Assembly (NCBI RefSeq): GCF_001866645.1
Contig: NZ_MLYP01000030.1
Span: forward strand, 18,607-82,606
DNA: 64,000 nt
Source of the DNA: Streptomyces colonosanans
GTDB taxonomy: Bacteria > Actinomycetota > Actinomycetes > Streptomycetales > Streptomycetaceae
Direction: 5' to 3'
The translations under genes were made by a program, and so were the position numbers. Shown piece after piece: positions 35,025 to 43,637 of this stretch. Below the pieces are notes generated by a model. The model saw nothing but the letters and a program-made list of their open reading frames with translations. It was not told where the DNA came from and did no database searches. Numbering within the stretch: position 1 is the first letter of the stretch; each line of letters starts with the position of its first letter.

Positions 35025-35705
35025 GTGACCAGGCGGTCGGCGCCCGCGGTGCTGCCCCTATCGCTGCGCGTGTGGCTCGGGCTGATTGCGGCCCTCGCCG
35101 CGCTGGTGGTCGTCGTGCTCGGGGTCCTGTATGCCGACGACAGCAAGCCCGGCATGGTGGACGCGCGGATCGGGGCGGCGGTGGACGGTGTGGGGCCGCC
35201 GTGGCGGTACGCCGCTCTGGCCACGGACCTCTTGGGGGAGCCCGTGGGAGCGGCGACGCTGGTCGTGGCCACCGTGACGGGCTGCCTGCTGCTTCGGCGT
35301 CCTCGCGCAGCGGTGCTCATCGTTGCCGGCGTCGGCATGACCGTGGGGACGGCGACGCTGCTCAAGTCCCTGGTGGGACGCACCATCCACGACGGGAACC
35401 TGTCCTACCCGAGCGGGCACACCGCCTTCGTCACCGCGCTCGCCCTCGTGGTGGCGCTGCTCGCGACCGGCCGGCTCGGCCTCGGGGGGACGGCCGGCAC
35501 GTTACTCGTGCTCGCCGCGGCGCTGGTTGCCGGCGCCGCCATGGGCTGGGCGCAGGTCGCCCTGGGCGCGCACTACCCGACCGACGTCCTCGGCGGCTGG
35601 TGCACCGCGCTGGCGGTGATACCGGCGACCGCGTGGCTGGTCGACCGGATGGCTGACCGGCTGGTCGATCGGATGGCCGACGCCGGTCGGCGGGAGCGAC
35701 GCTGA
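35025..35705 (+). CDS. PAP2-family membrane phosphatase
   Basis: 226 residues, GTG start at 35025; the frame upstream is not membrane-like and lacks homology. Five to six membrane segments. The three PAP2 phosphatase motifs are visible: KSLVGRT (114-120), PSGH (129-132) and GAHYPTD with H183 and D187. Such enzymes dephosphorylate phosphatidate, undecaprenyl pyrophosphate or similar lipids at the outer membrane face. It ends 7 bases from the convergent end of the polysaccharide operon. A role in lipid-carrier recycling is possible but not shown. The C-terminus contains a DRMADRLVDRMAD repeat. Confidence 0.88.
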   Translation: MTRRSAPAVLPLSLRVWLGLIAALAALVVVVLGVLYADDSKPGMVDARIGAAVDGVGPPWRYAALATDLLGEPVGAATLVVATVTGCLLLRRPRAAVLIVAGVGMTVGTATLLKSLVGRTIHDGNLSYPSGHTAFVTALALVVALLATGRLGLGGTAGTLLVLAAALVAGAAMGWAQVALGAHYPTDVLGGWCTALAVIPATAWLVDRMADRLVDRMADAGRRERR

Positions 35706-35712
35706 CGTCACG

Positions 35713-37206
35713 TCACGCCAAGCGGCGGAATACGGGCTTCACCGGTCGTCCGGCAAGCCAGGGGGTGGGGTCAGCGGCGTCCAGTGCCTTCCGGTACACC
35801 GCACATGCCTGGGCCACCACGTCGACGGTGTGATCGATGTCGGCGTCGTCGAGCGCGCTGCTCACCACGAACGACGGGGCCAGCACCCCGCCCGCGAGGA
35901 GCCGGCGCAGGAACAGGGTGCGGTACTGCTGCGACGGCTGTCGGTTCTCGTCGAGGGTGGCGAAGACCAGGTTGCTGGCCCGGCCCCGGACGACGATGTG
36001 GTCGCCGACGCCCATGTCGGCCGCGGCGTCGCGGACACCGGCGGCCAACCGCTCGCCGAGGGTGTGCAGCCGCGCGGTGACGCCCTCTTCGACGTAGGTG
36101 GTGAGCACGGCCATTGCGGCTGCCAGGGAGTGCGTTTCCGCACCGTGCGTGGTGGACAGCAGGAACACCCGGTCGCCGGAGTGACGCAGCCCGCCCCGCT
36201 CCATCAGATCGCGGCGCCCGGCCAGCGCGGAGACGGCGAATCCGTTGCCCAGCGCCTTGCCGAACGTGGAGAGGTCGGGGACGACGCCGTACAGGCCCTG
36301 GGCGCCCGCCTCGGACCAGCGGAAGCCGGTGATCATCTCATCGAAGATCAGTACGCAGCCGTGCCGGTCGGCGAGCTCGCGCAGGCCGGCGAGGTACCCG
36401 GGAGTGGGGTCTTCCCTGCTCATGGGGGTCCCCCCGCGCATGGGGGTCCCCCCGCGCATGGGGGTCCCCCCGCGGGTCCCCCCGCGCATGGGGGTCCCCC
36501 CGCGCGAGCGAAGCCGAGCGTGGGGGAGAAGCCGAGCGTGGGGGAGAAGTTGAGAGCCAGGGGAAGGCTCGGTGTGCGTGGCGGGTTCGAGGATCAGGCA
36601 GGCGACCTCGTCCTGGTACCGGGTGAGCAGCTCCTCCGTGGCGGCCAGGTCCCCGTAGGGGAACGCCACGGTGAGCTCGTTGGTCGCCGCCGGAACACCT
36701 GCGGACATCGGCGTGGTGCCGATGAACCAGTCGTCGACGGAGAAGAACGGATGGTCGGCGCAGATGGCCACCCGCGGGCGCCCGGTGGCGGCGCGGGCGA
36801 GGCGCACCGCGGCGGTGGTGGCGTCGGAGCCGTTCTTCGCGAACTTCACCATCTCCGCGGTCGGCACCGTGGCCAGGAAGCGCTCCGCGGCCTCGACCTC
36901 CACGATGGACGGCCGGACGAAGTTGCTGCCGCGGTCGAGTTCCCGCCGCACCGCCTCGACCACGCGTGGGTGGGCGTGGCCGAGGCTGACCGACCGCAGG
37001 CCGGAGCCGTACTCGATGTAGCGGTTGCCGTCGATGTCCCACACGTGGGCACCGCGGCCGTGGCTGATGACCGGGGCCATGCTGTCGGGGTACTGGTCAT
37101 CGCCCTTGGCGTAGGTGTGCGCGCCCCCGGGGATCATGGCGTGCAGCCGCTCGTTCGCCTGCCGCGACCGGGGCAGGCGGAGCTCTTCGGTGTCTTCGGT
37201 GTCCAT
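35713..37206 (-). CDS. Class III aminotransferase (GSA-aminomutase-like) with repeat insertion
   Basis: 497 residues. PLP-dependent fold type I: GGAHTYAKGDDQYPDSMAPV start, NGSDATTAAVRLARA for phosphate binding, DEMITGFRW and the PLP lysine K317 in STFGKALGNG. Relatives in surface-polysaccharide clusters transaminate keto-sugars or keto-acids. Residues about 215-268 are not part of the family. They are encoded by tandem 18-bp repeats and read RGGTPM repeated plus LLPHAR twice, an in-frame insertion just before DEMITGF. Whether the enzyme tolerates it is unknown. Last gene of the operon, seven bases after the 3,5-epimerase-like gene. Confidence 0.88.
   Translation of the reverse strand: MDTEDTEELRLPRSRQANERLHAMIPGGAHTYAKGDDQYPDSMAPVISHGRGAHVWDIDGNRYIEYGSGLRSVSLGHAHPRVVEAVRRELDRGSNFVRPSIVEVEAAERFLATVPTAEMVKFAKNGSDATTAAVRLARAATGRPRVAICADHPFFSVDDWFIGTTPMSAGVPAATNELTVAFPYGDLAATEELLTRYQDEVACLILEPATHTEPSPGSQLLPHARLLPHARLRSRGGTPMRGGTRGGTPMRGGTPMRGGTPMSREDPTPGYLAGLRELADRHGCVLIFDEMITGFRWSEAGAQGLYGVVPDLSTFGKALGNGFAVSALAGRRDLMERGGLRHSGDRVFLLSTTHGAETHSLAAAMAVLTTYVEEGVTARLHTLGERLAAGVRDAAADMGVGDHIVVRGRASNLVFATLDENRQPSQQYRTLFLRRLLAGGVLAPSFVVSSALDDADIDHTVDVVAQACAVYRKALDAADPTPWLAGRPVKPVFRRLA
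36421..36546. repeat. Tandem 18-bp repeats inside the aminotransferase gene
   Basis: The unit CATGGGGGTCCCCCCGCG occurs at 36421-36438, 36439-36456, 36457-36474 and 36487-36504, with a 12-base partial copy at 36475-36486. A second unit, AAGCCGAGCGTGGGGGAG, occurs at 36511-36528 and 36529-36546. All spacings keep the gene's frame. Sixteen bases at 36414-36429 are shared, inverted, with the methyltransferase copy at 45620-45635. Confidence 0.92.
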
Positions 37207-37213
37207 GCCGACC

Positions 37214-37780
37214 TCAACTCTCTTTTTGCTGCAGGGCCTCGGCGAGGCTCGGCGCCTCCCGATCCCGCTGGGACATCGATGTGACCGGCAGCGGCCAGGG
37301 AATGGCGAGCTCCGGGTCGTCGAAAGCGATCGTCACGTCCTCGGCCGGATCGTGCGGGCGGTCGATCCGGTACGCGATGTCAGCGGTTTCGGTCAGCGCC
37401 TGGAAGCCGTGCGCGCACCCCGCCGGGATGTACAGGGTCACCTGCGTCTCGTCGGACAGCTCGAAGAAGGCCCGGTTGCGGTAGGTCGGCGAGTCCGTCC
37501 GCAGGTCCACGACGACGTCGAAGATCCTCCCGTACGAGCACCGCACCAGCTTGGCCTCGCCGGCCCCGGAGCGCAGGTGCAGGCCGCGCAGTACACCCCG
37601 GACCGAGCGGGACAGGCTGTCCTGGACGAAGGCGTCCGGGTCGAGGCCCACCGAGCGGACCACGTCGGCGTCGAAGGTGCGGCAGAAGAAGCCGCGCTCG
37701 TCGGCGTACGGCGTCGGCTCGAACAGGTACGCGCCGTCGATCGCCGGGACTTCGGTCGCTTTCATTCCGGGCGCATTCAT
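37214..37780 (-). CDS. dTDP-4-dehydrorhamnose 3,5-epimerase-like (RmlC family)
   Basis: 188 residues, a single cupin of the RmlC family: YLFEPTPYADERGFFCRTFD, then the catalytic RGLHLR and the IPAGCAHGFQAL signature. RmlC-type enzymes epimerise C3/C5 of 4-keto-6-deoxy sugars linked to dTDP or CDP. No rmlA, rmlB or rmlD is present nearby, so the substrate is probably a CDP-linked keto-sugar made by the module at 42.5-46.4 kb, or depends on genes elsewhere. ATGA overlap with the pyruvyltransferase gene. Confidence 0.9.
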   Translation of the reverse strand: MNAPGMKATEVPAIDGAYLFEPTPYADERGFFCRTFDADVVRSVGLDPDAFVQDSLSRSVRGVLRGLHLRSGAGEAKLVRCSYGRIFDVVVDLRTDSPTYRNRAFFELSDETQVTLYIPAGCAHGFQALTETADIAYRIDRPHDPAEDVTIAFDDPELAIPWPLPVTSMSQRDREAPSLAEALQQKES

Positions 37781-39015
37781 GGAACCTCCCGCAAGGCGTG
37801 GGCGTGGGCGTGGTCGATCGCCGGGAACAGGGCCGCTGTCAAGGAGGTGAACTGGTGCTGGAGGCGCCGGGCGGCGACCAGGTTCCGCTCGGTGAGGATC
37901 CGCCGCAGCTCCGCCGATCTCTGCTCCAGCGCCCGGAACTGCTCGAGCAGCCGGCCGGCGTCGACCTCGCGAGCCGGGTGGCAGTACGCGGCAAGGCCCA
38001 TCTGAGCCATGAGCGCGTCGCTCTTTGCCGCATAGCTGAGTGCGAGCGTCGGCGTGCCGACCTTCAGCGCGCAGATCAGGTTGTGGTAGCGGGTCGCCAC
38101 CACGGTGTCAGCAGCCGCCATCTGCTTCATCAGGTCGGCCAGCGAGGCCGCCTCGGCGGCGGTGACCAGCGGCGAGTCCACCGCGTCGAGGATCGCGGCG
38201 ACCACCGGCCGGTCGACCTCGTCGCCGGTCAGCAGCCGGACCGGCCTGCCGTCCTCGACCAGCACGCGGACGAAGCGGGTCGTCCCGTCGAGGTAGCGCC
38301 GGTGGATCTCCTCGGCCCGGGCGCGGTCGTCGTTGCCCCCGTGGAAGGCCATGACGCCGACGCAGACCGGGCCAGGCGGACCCGATGGCGCGCTCGTCGG
38401 CGGTGTCGGCAGGGCGAACGCGAGGTCCGGGTAGACCTTGTCGCGCTCGGTGTCCACGCCCATCGCCCGCATCGCGTCGCGGGACAGGGCGTCCCGGTAC
38501 GACCGGTACGTGGCCAGCCGCGCCGACCAGCGCACCAGGGCCCGGGTCGGCCGTCGGCCGATCGCGTCCGCGCCGACGCTGACCAGCGCGACCCGGGTGC
38601 CGAACAGCCGGCCGGATGCGCAGAGCAGGAACAGCGCGTAGGGGAAGCCCCACGGCCGCAGCGGCAGTGTGGCCTCCAGGACGCCCATGCCCGGTACGAT
38701 CACCACGTCGTGCCGGCGCACCCAGGCAGCGGTGCGGACGGCGTCGACGAGTTTGCCCAGACCCTTCGCCGCGATCGCGCCCGCACGCGACGCGGTCCGG
38801 TACTCCCCGCGGTACCAGTGCAGCCGTGTCGCGGGGATCCGGTACCGGGTCGCGACGACCTCGGGTCCGCCGCACAGCGCGTCCACGACCGCCTCCGGGT
38901 GCTCGGCGCGGAGGTACCCGAGCACGGCCTCGAGGGACCCGTCGTTGCCGAGGTTGCCTGAGCCGAGCAGACCGAACACCCCGACGCGCACCGGAGTTTG
39001 GTCCGCGGACGTCAT
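37777..39015 (-). CDS. Polysaccharide pyruvyltransferase family protein
   Basis: 412 residues. Family hallmarks: N-terminal VGVFGLLGSGNLGNDGSLEA, central SVGADAIGRRPTR and YRSYRDALSRDAM, and C-terminal VATRYHNLICALKVGTPTLA. Such enzymes add ketal-linked pyruvate from phosphoenolpyruvate to sugars of surface polymers, in the cytoplasm. The ATGA overlap with the glycosyltransferase start and RmlC-like gene supports a joint function. Confidence 0.9.
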   Translation of the reverse strand: MTSADQTPVRVGVFGLLGSGNLGNDGSLEAVLGYLRAEHPEAVVDALCGGPEVVATRYRIPATRLHWYRGEYRTASRAGAIAAKGLGKLVDAVRTAAWVRRHDVVIVPGMGVLEATLPLRPWGFPYALFLLCASGRLFGTRVALVSVGADAIGRRPTRALVRWSARLATYRSYRDALSRDAMRAMGVDTERDKVYPDLAFALPTPPTSAPSGPPGPVCVGVMAFHGGNDDRARAEEIHRRYLDGTTRFVRVLVEDGRPVRLLTGDEVDRPVVAAILDAVDSPLVTAAEAASLADLMKQMAAADTVVATRYHNLICALKVGTPTLALSYAAKSDALMAQMGLAAYCHPAREVDAGRLLEQFRALEQRSAELRRILTERNLVAARRLQHQFTSLTAALFPAIDHAHAHALREVP

Positions 39016-39959
39016 GCCTGCCTCCCCTCACGGCCGGCGACGAGTGCGTCGACGGAGACAGTGAACCGGCCCGGGTCGACCGGGGCGCGGTCCTCGACCC
39101 GCTCGCCGGCGCCCGGCCGGACCCGGCTGGTCATCCATGCGGCCAGGTGGCGGTAGCACGCGCGCCGGTCGGCTGGGGACAACGGCGCCCGCCGGATCGC
39201 CGAGGCGAAGCCCCAGACGTACTCGGCGAGCAGCCGGGGCGTCGGGTGCAGCGGGCCTGCCCGGCGCGGGTCCAGGTTGACGCACCGGGAGCGCTTGCCC
39301 GGGTTCGCCCGCTCGGCGCGGGTGGGGTGGTCGCGGCGGAAGTACAGCAGCTCCGGCACCTGGTGGAAGGGCCCGTGCAGGGTGATCTCGGCGACGAACG
39401 TGCGGTCCGCGTGGTGGTAGCTGTCGTGCGGCTTCACCCGGCGCAGCACGTCGGCCCGCATCACCCCGTAGAAGTCGTCGCCTCCGGGCTCGAACAGCAG
39501 GCTGCGGAAGCGCTCCGGCGCGTGCGGCGAGTCGGTGGCGAGCCCGTACTCGTAGGGGACCTTCACCTGGCCGTCGCCGTCGATGACCGCCTGGCCGGAG
39601 TGCGCGAGGATCACGTCCGGCCGCTCGTCCAGCGCCTGAACGCAGCGCCGCAGCAGGTCCCGGGCGTACAGGTCGTCGTGCGAGGCCCACTTGAACAACT
39701 CGCCGCGGCACTCGGTGAACACATAGTTGTGGTTCGGTGCGGCGCCGACGTTCCGGGGCAGCCGGATGTACCGGATGCGCGAGTCCTTCGTGGCGTACCG
39801 GCGGCAGATGTCCTGAGTCCCGTCGGTCGAGGCGTTGTCGGAGATGACCAGCTCGAAGTCCTCGTAGGTCTGGCCGAGCAGAGCGTCGAGCGCCTCGGCA
39901 AGGTACCCCTCGCCGTTGTACACGGGCAGGCCGATGCTCAACCGGGGATGGGCGGTCAT
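39012..39959 (-). CDS. Glycosyltransferase family 2
   Basis: 315 residues from the ATG at 39959, overlapping the flippase stop (ATGA). Canonical GT-A start RLSIGLPVYNGEGYLAEALD, ISDNASTDGTQDIC and the ASHDD metal-binding motif near 94. The central region (HADRTFVAEITLHGPFHQVP) is typical of O-antigen-type transferases. It should add one sugar to the lipid-linked repeat unit. Specificity unknown. Confidence 0.92.
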   Translation of the reverse strand: MTAHPRLSIGLPVYNGEGYLAEALDALLGQTYEDFELVISDNASTDGTQDICRRYATKDSRIRYIRLPRNVGAAPNHNYVFTECRGELFKWASHDDLYARDLLRRCVQALDERPDVILAHSGQAVIDGDGQVKVPYEYGLATDSPHAPERFRSLLFEPGGDDFYGVMRADVLRRVKPHDSYHHADRTFVAEITLHGPFHQVPELLYFRRDHPTRAERANPGKRSRCVNLDPRRAGPLHPTPRLLAEYVWGFASAIRRAPLSPADRRACYRHLAAWMTSRVRPGAGERVEDRAPVDPGRFTVSVDALVAGREGRQA

Positions 39960-41275
39960 GGCTTCCTCACTTCGCGGATGGGATTGTGGTGGCGCTCGCG
40001 CAGGGCGGACCACAGGTGCAGCCACCACACGGCCGAGCCGCTGACGGTCGCGGCGGCGACGCCCCAGGCCGAGCCGATGGTGCCGGCGACGGCCGCCCCG
40101 CCGAGCCCGCCGCCGACGTAACAGGCTGACGCGAACAGCTGGCAGCGCAGGCTGCGTCGGGCCGCGGCGAGTGCACGCAGCCCGGCCGCCGCGCCGGTGC
40201 CGAGGCCGGCGCCCGCGACGCCGAGCGTGACCGGCACGATGAGCTGCGAGGCGGAGGGCCAGACGCCGCCGAGCACCAGCTCGCCGAGCCGGTCCGGCAT
40301 CAGCAGCAGCGCCGCTCCCCAGAGCAGCGCGGCGACGGCCTGCCCGCCGCCCAACAGGAGGCAGAATGCGCCCAGTCGGTGCGGGGCCCGCCGCAGCACC
40401 CGTGCCGCCTCCGCGACGGTGACCAGCGACAGCCCCATCAGCACAGCCATGAACGGGCCGAGCAGGAGCTCGGCGCCCCGGACCACACCCACCGCGCTGA
40501 CCCCGACGATCGCGCCGAGCCCGTACGCCCGGAGCTGGCTCGCGCCGCTGTTGCTGACGTTCTCGACCAGGTACCGGTAGCCGAGGTCGCGGTGCTCGCG
40601 AAGCCACTCGCGCGCTCCGGTCAACCGGGGCCGGATGCCGGACTGGAGGCAGCCGTACGCCGCGGCCACCGCGGCGGACGCGCCCCAGGCGAGCACGAAA
40701 GCGGCCACGCTGCCCACGCGGGCCGCCATCACCATGGCCGGGACGAGCGCGACGCCCCACACGAGATCGTTGACGAACGCCTTCCGCCCGGTGCCGGCGG
40801 CGAAGAACGCGTACCGCCAGGCGTCCTGCAACAGCAGCCCCGGCAGCATGACGCCGAGGCAGGCGAACGCGGGCCCCACGCGGCCGCCGAGCCCCAGACC
40901 GACCACCAGACACGCCGCGCCGATGGCGGCACCGACGCCGAGCGCGGTACCCGAGGACCGGGCCACCGCCCCGCGCCAGGACGTGTCCGACACGCCGCTG
41001 AAGCGCACCACGAGCGGGTCGGTGGCCAGCCCGCGGGAAACGCTGAGCACCACGCCGTAGGTCCCCCAGGCGAGGCTGAACACGCCGAACGCGGCCAGCC
41101 CGAGCGAGCGTGCCACGTAGATCCCCACCGCGAAGTTGGACATGCTGGAGGCCGCCTGGTCGGCCAGTCCCCAGGACAGCCGGCCGACTATGGCCCGCTT
41201 GGCGGTCCGCCGGGCGTGTCCGGCCGGGGCCGCCGATGTCGTCGTCTTCTCCCCCTCGGTGGTCATCGGCGTCAT
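39956..41275 (-). CDS. Polysaccharide flippase (Wzx-like)
   Basis: 439 residues with about twelve hydrophobic segments in the pattern of MATE/PST exporters. It begins after a short cytoplasmic start (RRTAKRAIVGRLSWGLADQA, SNFAVGIYVARSLGLAAFGV). It probably flips the undecaprenyl-linked repeat unit across the membrane for the ligase/polymerase at 47.7-49.0 kb. ATGA overlaps at both ends. Confidence 0.87.
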   Translation of the reverse strand: MTPMTTEGEKTTTSAAPAGHARRTAKRAIVGRLSWGLADQAASSMSNFAVGIYVARSLGLAAFGVFSLAWGTYGVVLSVSRGLATDPLVVRFSGVSDTSWRGAVARSSGTALGVGAAIGAACLVVGLGLGGRVGPAFACLGVMLPGLLLQDAWRYAFFAAGTGRKAFVNDLVWGVALVPAMVMAARVGSVAAFVLAWGASAAVAAAYGCLQSGIRPRLTGAREWLREHRDLGYRYLVENVSNSGASQLRAYGLGAIVGVSAVGVVRGAELLLGPFMAVLMGLSLVTVAEAARVLRRAPHRLGAFCLLLGGGQAVAALLWGAALLLMPDRLGELVLGGVWPSASQLIVPVTLGVAGAGLGTGAAAGLRALAAARRSLRCQLFASACYVGGGLGGAAVAGTIGSAWGVAAATVSGSAVWWLHLWSALRERHHNPIREVRKP

Positions 41276-42546
41276 GCCTTGATCAGCCCGGCGCCGTGCA
41301 GGGCGCCTGCCGCGGCGGCGACGGTGTCGAACGGCAGCCCGGACCGCTCGGCGACGTCCAGCAGACTGTGCTCGCCGTCGGAGAGGCTGAGCACCCAGAG
41401 CATGGCCATCTGGGCCTGCTTCGCGTCGCTACGGCCGCCGAGCGAGTCGTACAACCCGCGCCGGCCCAGCTGTGGCTCGCCGTAAGGGCTGAGGTTGACG
41501 TACCGCCGGTTGCGGTCAAGGACGGCGAATGCCTCGCGGCAGACGGCGAGCGTGTCCGCCATCGCCTCCGGGGAGACGAAATCCAAGTTGTCCGCCGAGG
41601 TGTGGTACTCGGGGTAGCCGGCGTACGGGGTCCGGCTGAGCGAGCCCACGCCGAGATCGAACCCGGGCGAGCAGAACTGCCGCTCGTCGTAGCCGTAAGG
41701 AGTGAACTCGGCGACGTGGTACGGGCGTTCGGAGGCGGCCAGCACGTGCCGCATCACCCGGTCGATCTCCGCGTCGCCGCGCCTGCTCTGCTTGTACGTC
41801 AGCCGGCCCGGGTCGCCGGCGCAGGCCAGCACAAGGCCGTGCTTGACCCGATCGACCCGCTCCGCGTTGCGGGCCAGCCAGGTGATCGCCCCGATGGTGC
41901 CGGGCGCGAACAGGAACCGGTAGGTGTACCACGGCGTCTCCTGCGCCAGCGCCCGGGCCAGGAACGTCGCCACCGCGATGCCGGCCAGGTTGTCGTTGGC
42001 CAGCGACGGGTGGCAGACGTGGCAGGAGACGATCACCTCGTCGGGGACCTGCCCGGGGACCACGTGCTCGGCGTAGGTGAGGTGGCCATCGGTGAGTGTG
42101 GAGTCGATGCACACCTCGTACTCGCCTTCCGGTAGCGCGTCCAAGGTCTCCTGGGCCAGGCAGAACCCCCATTCCGGCTTGTAGTAGCTGGTGCGGTAGG
42201 GCACCCAGGTCGGGTGGTCCGGCAGGGTGTGCAGGTGCCCACGCAGCTCGGCCAGCGGCATGGTCGCCGACACCGGCACGCTGTAGCCGAGCACGTGCAG
42301 GCTGGAGGCGGCGAAGTCGACGACCCGGTGGCCGGCGGTGTCGGCGATGTACGCGTCCTTGATGTTCCACTCCTGCGGCACCGTCCAGTCGAGCACCTGC
42401 GTCCCGGTCGGCACCTCGTGCACCTGCAGCGGGATGTACTCGCCGACGATGTCCAGGGTGGCGCGCACACCGTCGCCGGTGATGCTCCGGCACAGCGGGT
42501 ACAACCGCTCCACCAGCGCGTGCATCTCTTCGCCGGCCGCGGTCAT
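41272..42546 (-). CDS. DUF4910 (aminopeptidase-like, M28-type) protein
   Basis: 424 residues. N-terminal GEEMHALVERLYPLCRSITG and WNIKDAYIAD are typical of DUF2172/DUF4910 proteins. The central zinc-peptidase-like core carries VSCHVCHPSLANDNLAGIAV (H, D) and YPEYHTSADNLDFV. The last 80 residues form a winged-helix-like end. These proteins recur in polysaccharide clusters and may remove or transfer an acyl or amino-acyl group on a sugar rather than cut peptides; that is inference. No signal peptide. ATGA overlap with the epimerase gene. Confidence 0.85.
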   Translation of the reverse strand: MTAAGEEMHALVERLYPLCRSITGDGVRATLDIVGEYIPLQVHEVPTGTQVLDWTVPQEWNIKDAYIADTAGHRVVDFAASSLHVLGYSVPVSATMPLAELRGHLHTLPDHPTWVPYRTSYYKPEWGFCLAQETLDALPEGEYEVCIDSTLTDGHLTYAEHVVPGQVPDEVIVSCHVCHPSLANDNLAGIAVATFLARALAQETPWYTYRFLFAPGTIGAITWLARNAERVDRVKHGLVLACAGDPGRLTYKQSRRGDAEIDRVMRHVLAASERPYHVAEFTPYGYDERQFCSPGFDLGVGSLSRTPYAGYPEYHTSADNLDFVSPEAMADTLAVCREAFAVLDRNRRYVNLSPYGEPQLGRRGLYDSLGGRSDAKQAQMAMLWVLSLSDGEHSLLDVAERSGLPFDTVAAAAGALHGAGLIKA

Positions 42547-43634
42547 CGGCGCCACCGCAGAGTGCCGTCGACGGCGCCGGCGTCGGACGCCGCGCGCAGC
42601 ACGGCCAGCCGGGTGAAGCGTCGCTCGAAGTCCTCCCGGGTCAGCCCGTATTTCCGGTAGGCGTCGGCGAGTTCGAGCGCGCCCTGCTTCACCGTCCACT
42701 CGCAGTCGAAGCCGGGCACCGCGGCGCGGAACCGGGAGAAGTCCACCCGGTACGACCGCGGATCGGCACCGGTCTCCCCGGTGATCACCACCCGTGAGCC
42801 GGATACCGCCTCGGCGACCTGCTCGGCGATCTCGGCGACCGTGACGTTGTTGAACTCGCTGCCGATGTTGAACGCCCGGTCGTGCACCGCTTCCCGCGGC
42901 GCGGTCAGCGCGGCCGCGAACGCCCGTGCGATGTCGGCTGCGTGCACCAGCGGGCGCCAGGGGGTGCCGTCGGAGAGCACCAGCACCTCGCCGGACAGGA
43001 GCGCGTGGCCCACCAGGTTGTTCAGCACGATGTCGGCGCGCAGCCGCGGTGAGTAGCCGAAGGCGGTGGCGTTGCGCATGAACACCGGGCTGAAGTCGCC
43101 GTCGGCCAGCGCGTGCAGGTCGTCCTCCACCCGCACCTTGGACTCCGCGTACGGCGTCACCGGGCGCAGCGGGGCGTCCTCGGTGACCAGGTTGTCGCCG
43201 CCGGCGGCGCCGTAGACCGAGCAGGTCGACGCGTACAGGAAGCGCCGCGCTCCGGCGTCGCGGGCCAGCCGAGCCAGCCGCACGGACGCGTGGTGGTTGA
43301 TGTCGTAGGTGAGCTCCGGCGCCAGCGATCCCAACGGGTCGTTGGACAGCGCGGCCAGGTGGATCACGGCGTCCACCCCGGCCACGTGTTCGGCCGTGAC
43401 GTCACGCAGGTCCAGCCTTCCCCGAGTTCTCGGCTCCTCCCCCAGCCTTCGGCCGGGAGGGGCCCCCAGAGCAGGGGATACCCCAATCCCCGGCGGGTCC
43501 GCGGGCGGCGGGCCCAGCACGCAGTCGGCGAACAGGCCGGCGTCAAGACCGACGACCTCGTGCCCGGCGGCCGTGAGTACTGGGGCCATCACGGTGCCCA
43601 GGTAGCCCTGGTGACCGGTCAGCAGTACGCGCAA
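42543..43634 (-). CDS. NAD-dependent epimerase/dehydratase (extended SDR) with repeat-derived insertion
   Basis: 363 residues from a TTG with GGGGGA upstream. NAD-binding GHQGYLG at the N-terminus, HLAALSNDP, a catalytic SVYG/YAESK pair (STCSVYGAAGG, TPYAESKVRVEDD) and the sugar-binding RNATAFGYSPRLRADIV region. It belongs to a group that works with CDP- or dTDP-sugars next to RfbF-type genes. Residues about 47-72 (GIGVSPALGAPPG, then RRLGEEPRTRGR) are not in the family and come from a repeat element at 43417-43490, kept in frame. Confidence 0.9.
   Translation of the reverse strand: MRVLLTGHQGYLGTVMAPVLTAAGHEVVGLDAGLFADCVLGPPPADPPGIGVSPALGAPPGRRLGEEPRTRGRLDLRDVTAEHVAGVDAVIHLAALSNDPLGSLAPELTYDINHHASVRLARLARDAGARRFLYASTCSVYGAAGGDNLVTEDAPLRPVTPYAESKVRVEDDLHALADGDFSPVFMRNATAFGYSPRLRADIVLNNLVGHALLSGEVLVLSDGTPWRPLVHAADIARAFAAALTAPREAVHDRAFNIGSEFNNVTVAEIAEQVAEAVSGSRVVITGETGADPRSYRVDFSRFRAAVPGFDCEWTVKQGALELADAYRKYGLTREDFERRFTRLAVLRAASDAGAVDGTLRWRR
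43417..43490. repeat. G/C-rich palindromic repeat inside the epimerase gene
   Basis: Bases include CCCCGAGTTCTCGG and CCAGCCTTCGGCCGGGAGG, then GAGCAGGGGATACCCC. The last stretch matches the methyltransferase-gene copy (GAGCAGGGGATACTCC). It encodes about 25 extra residues in frame. Confidence 0.7.
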
Positions 43635-43637
43635 GGT

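Noticed and set aside
36421..36546. CRISPR array
   Set aside because: Units are contiguous 18-mers without spacers, lie within a coding gene and have no cas genes nearby.
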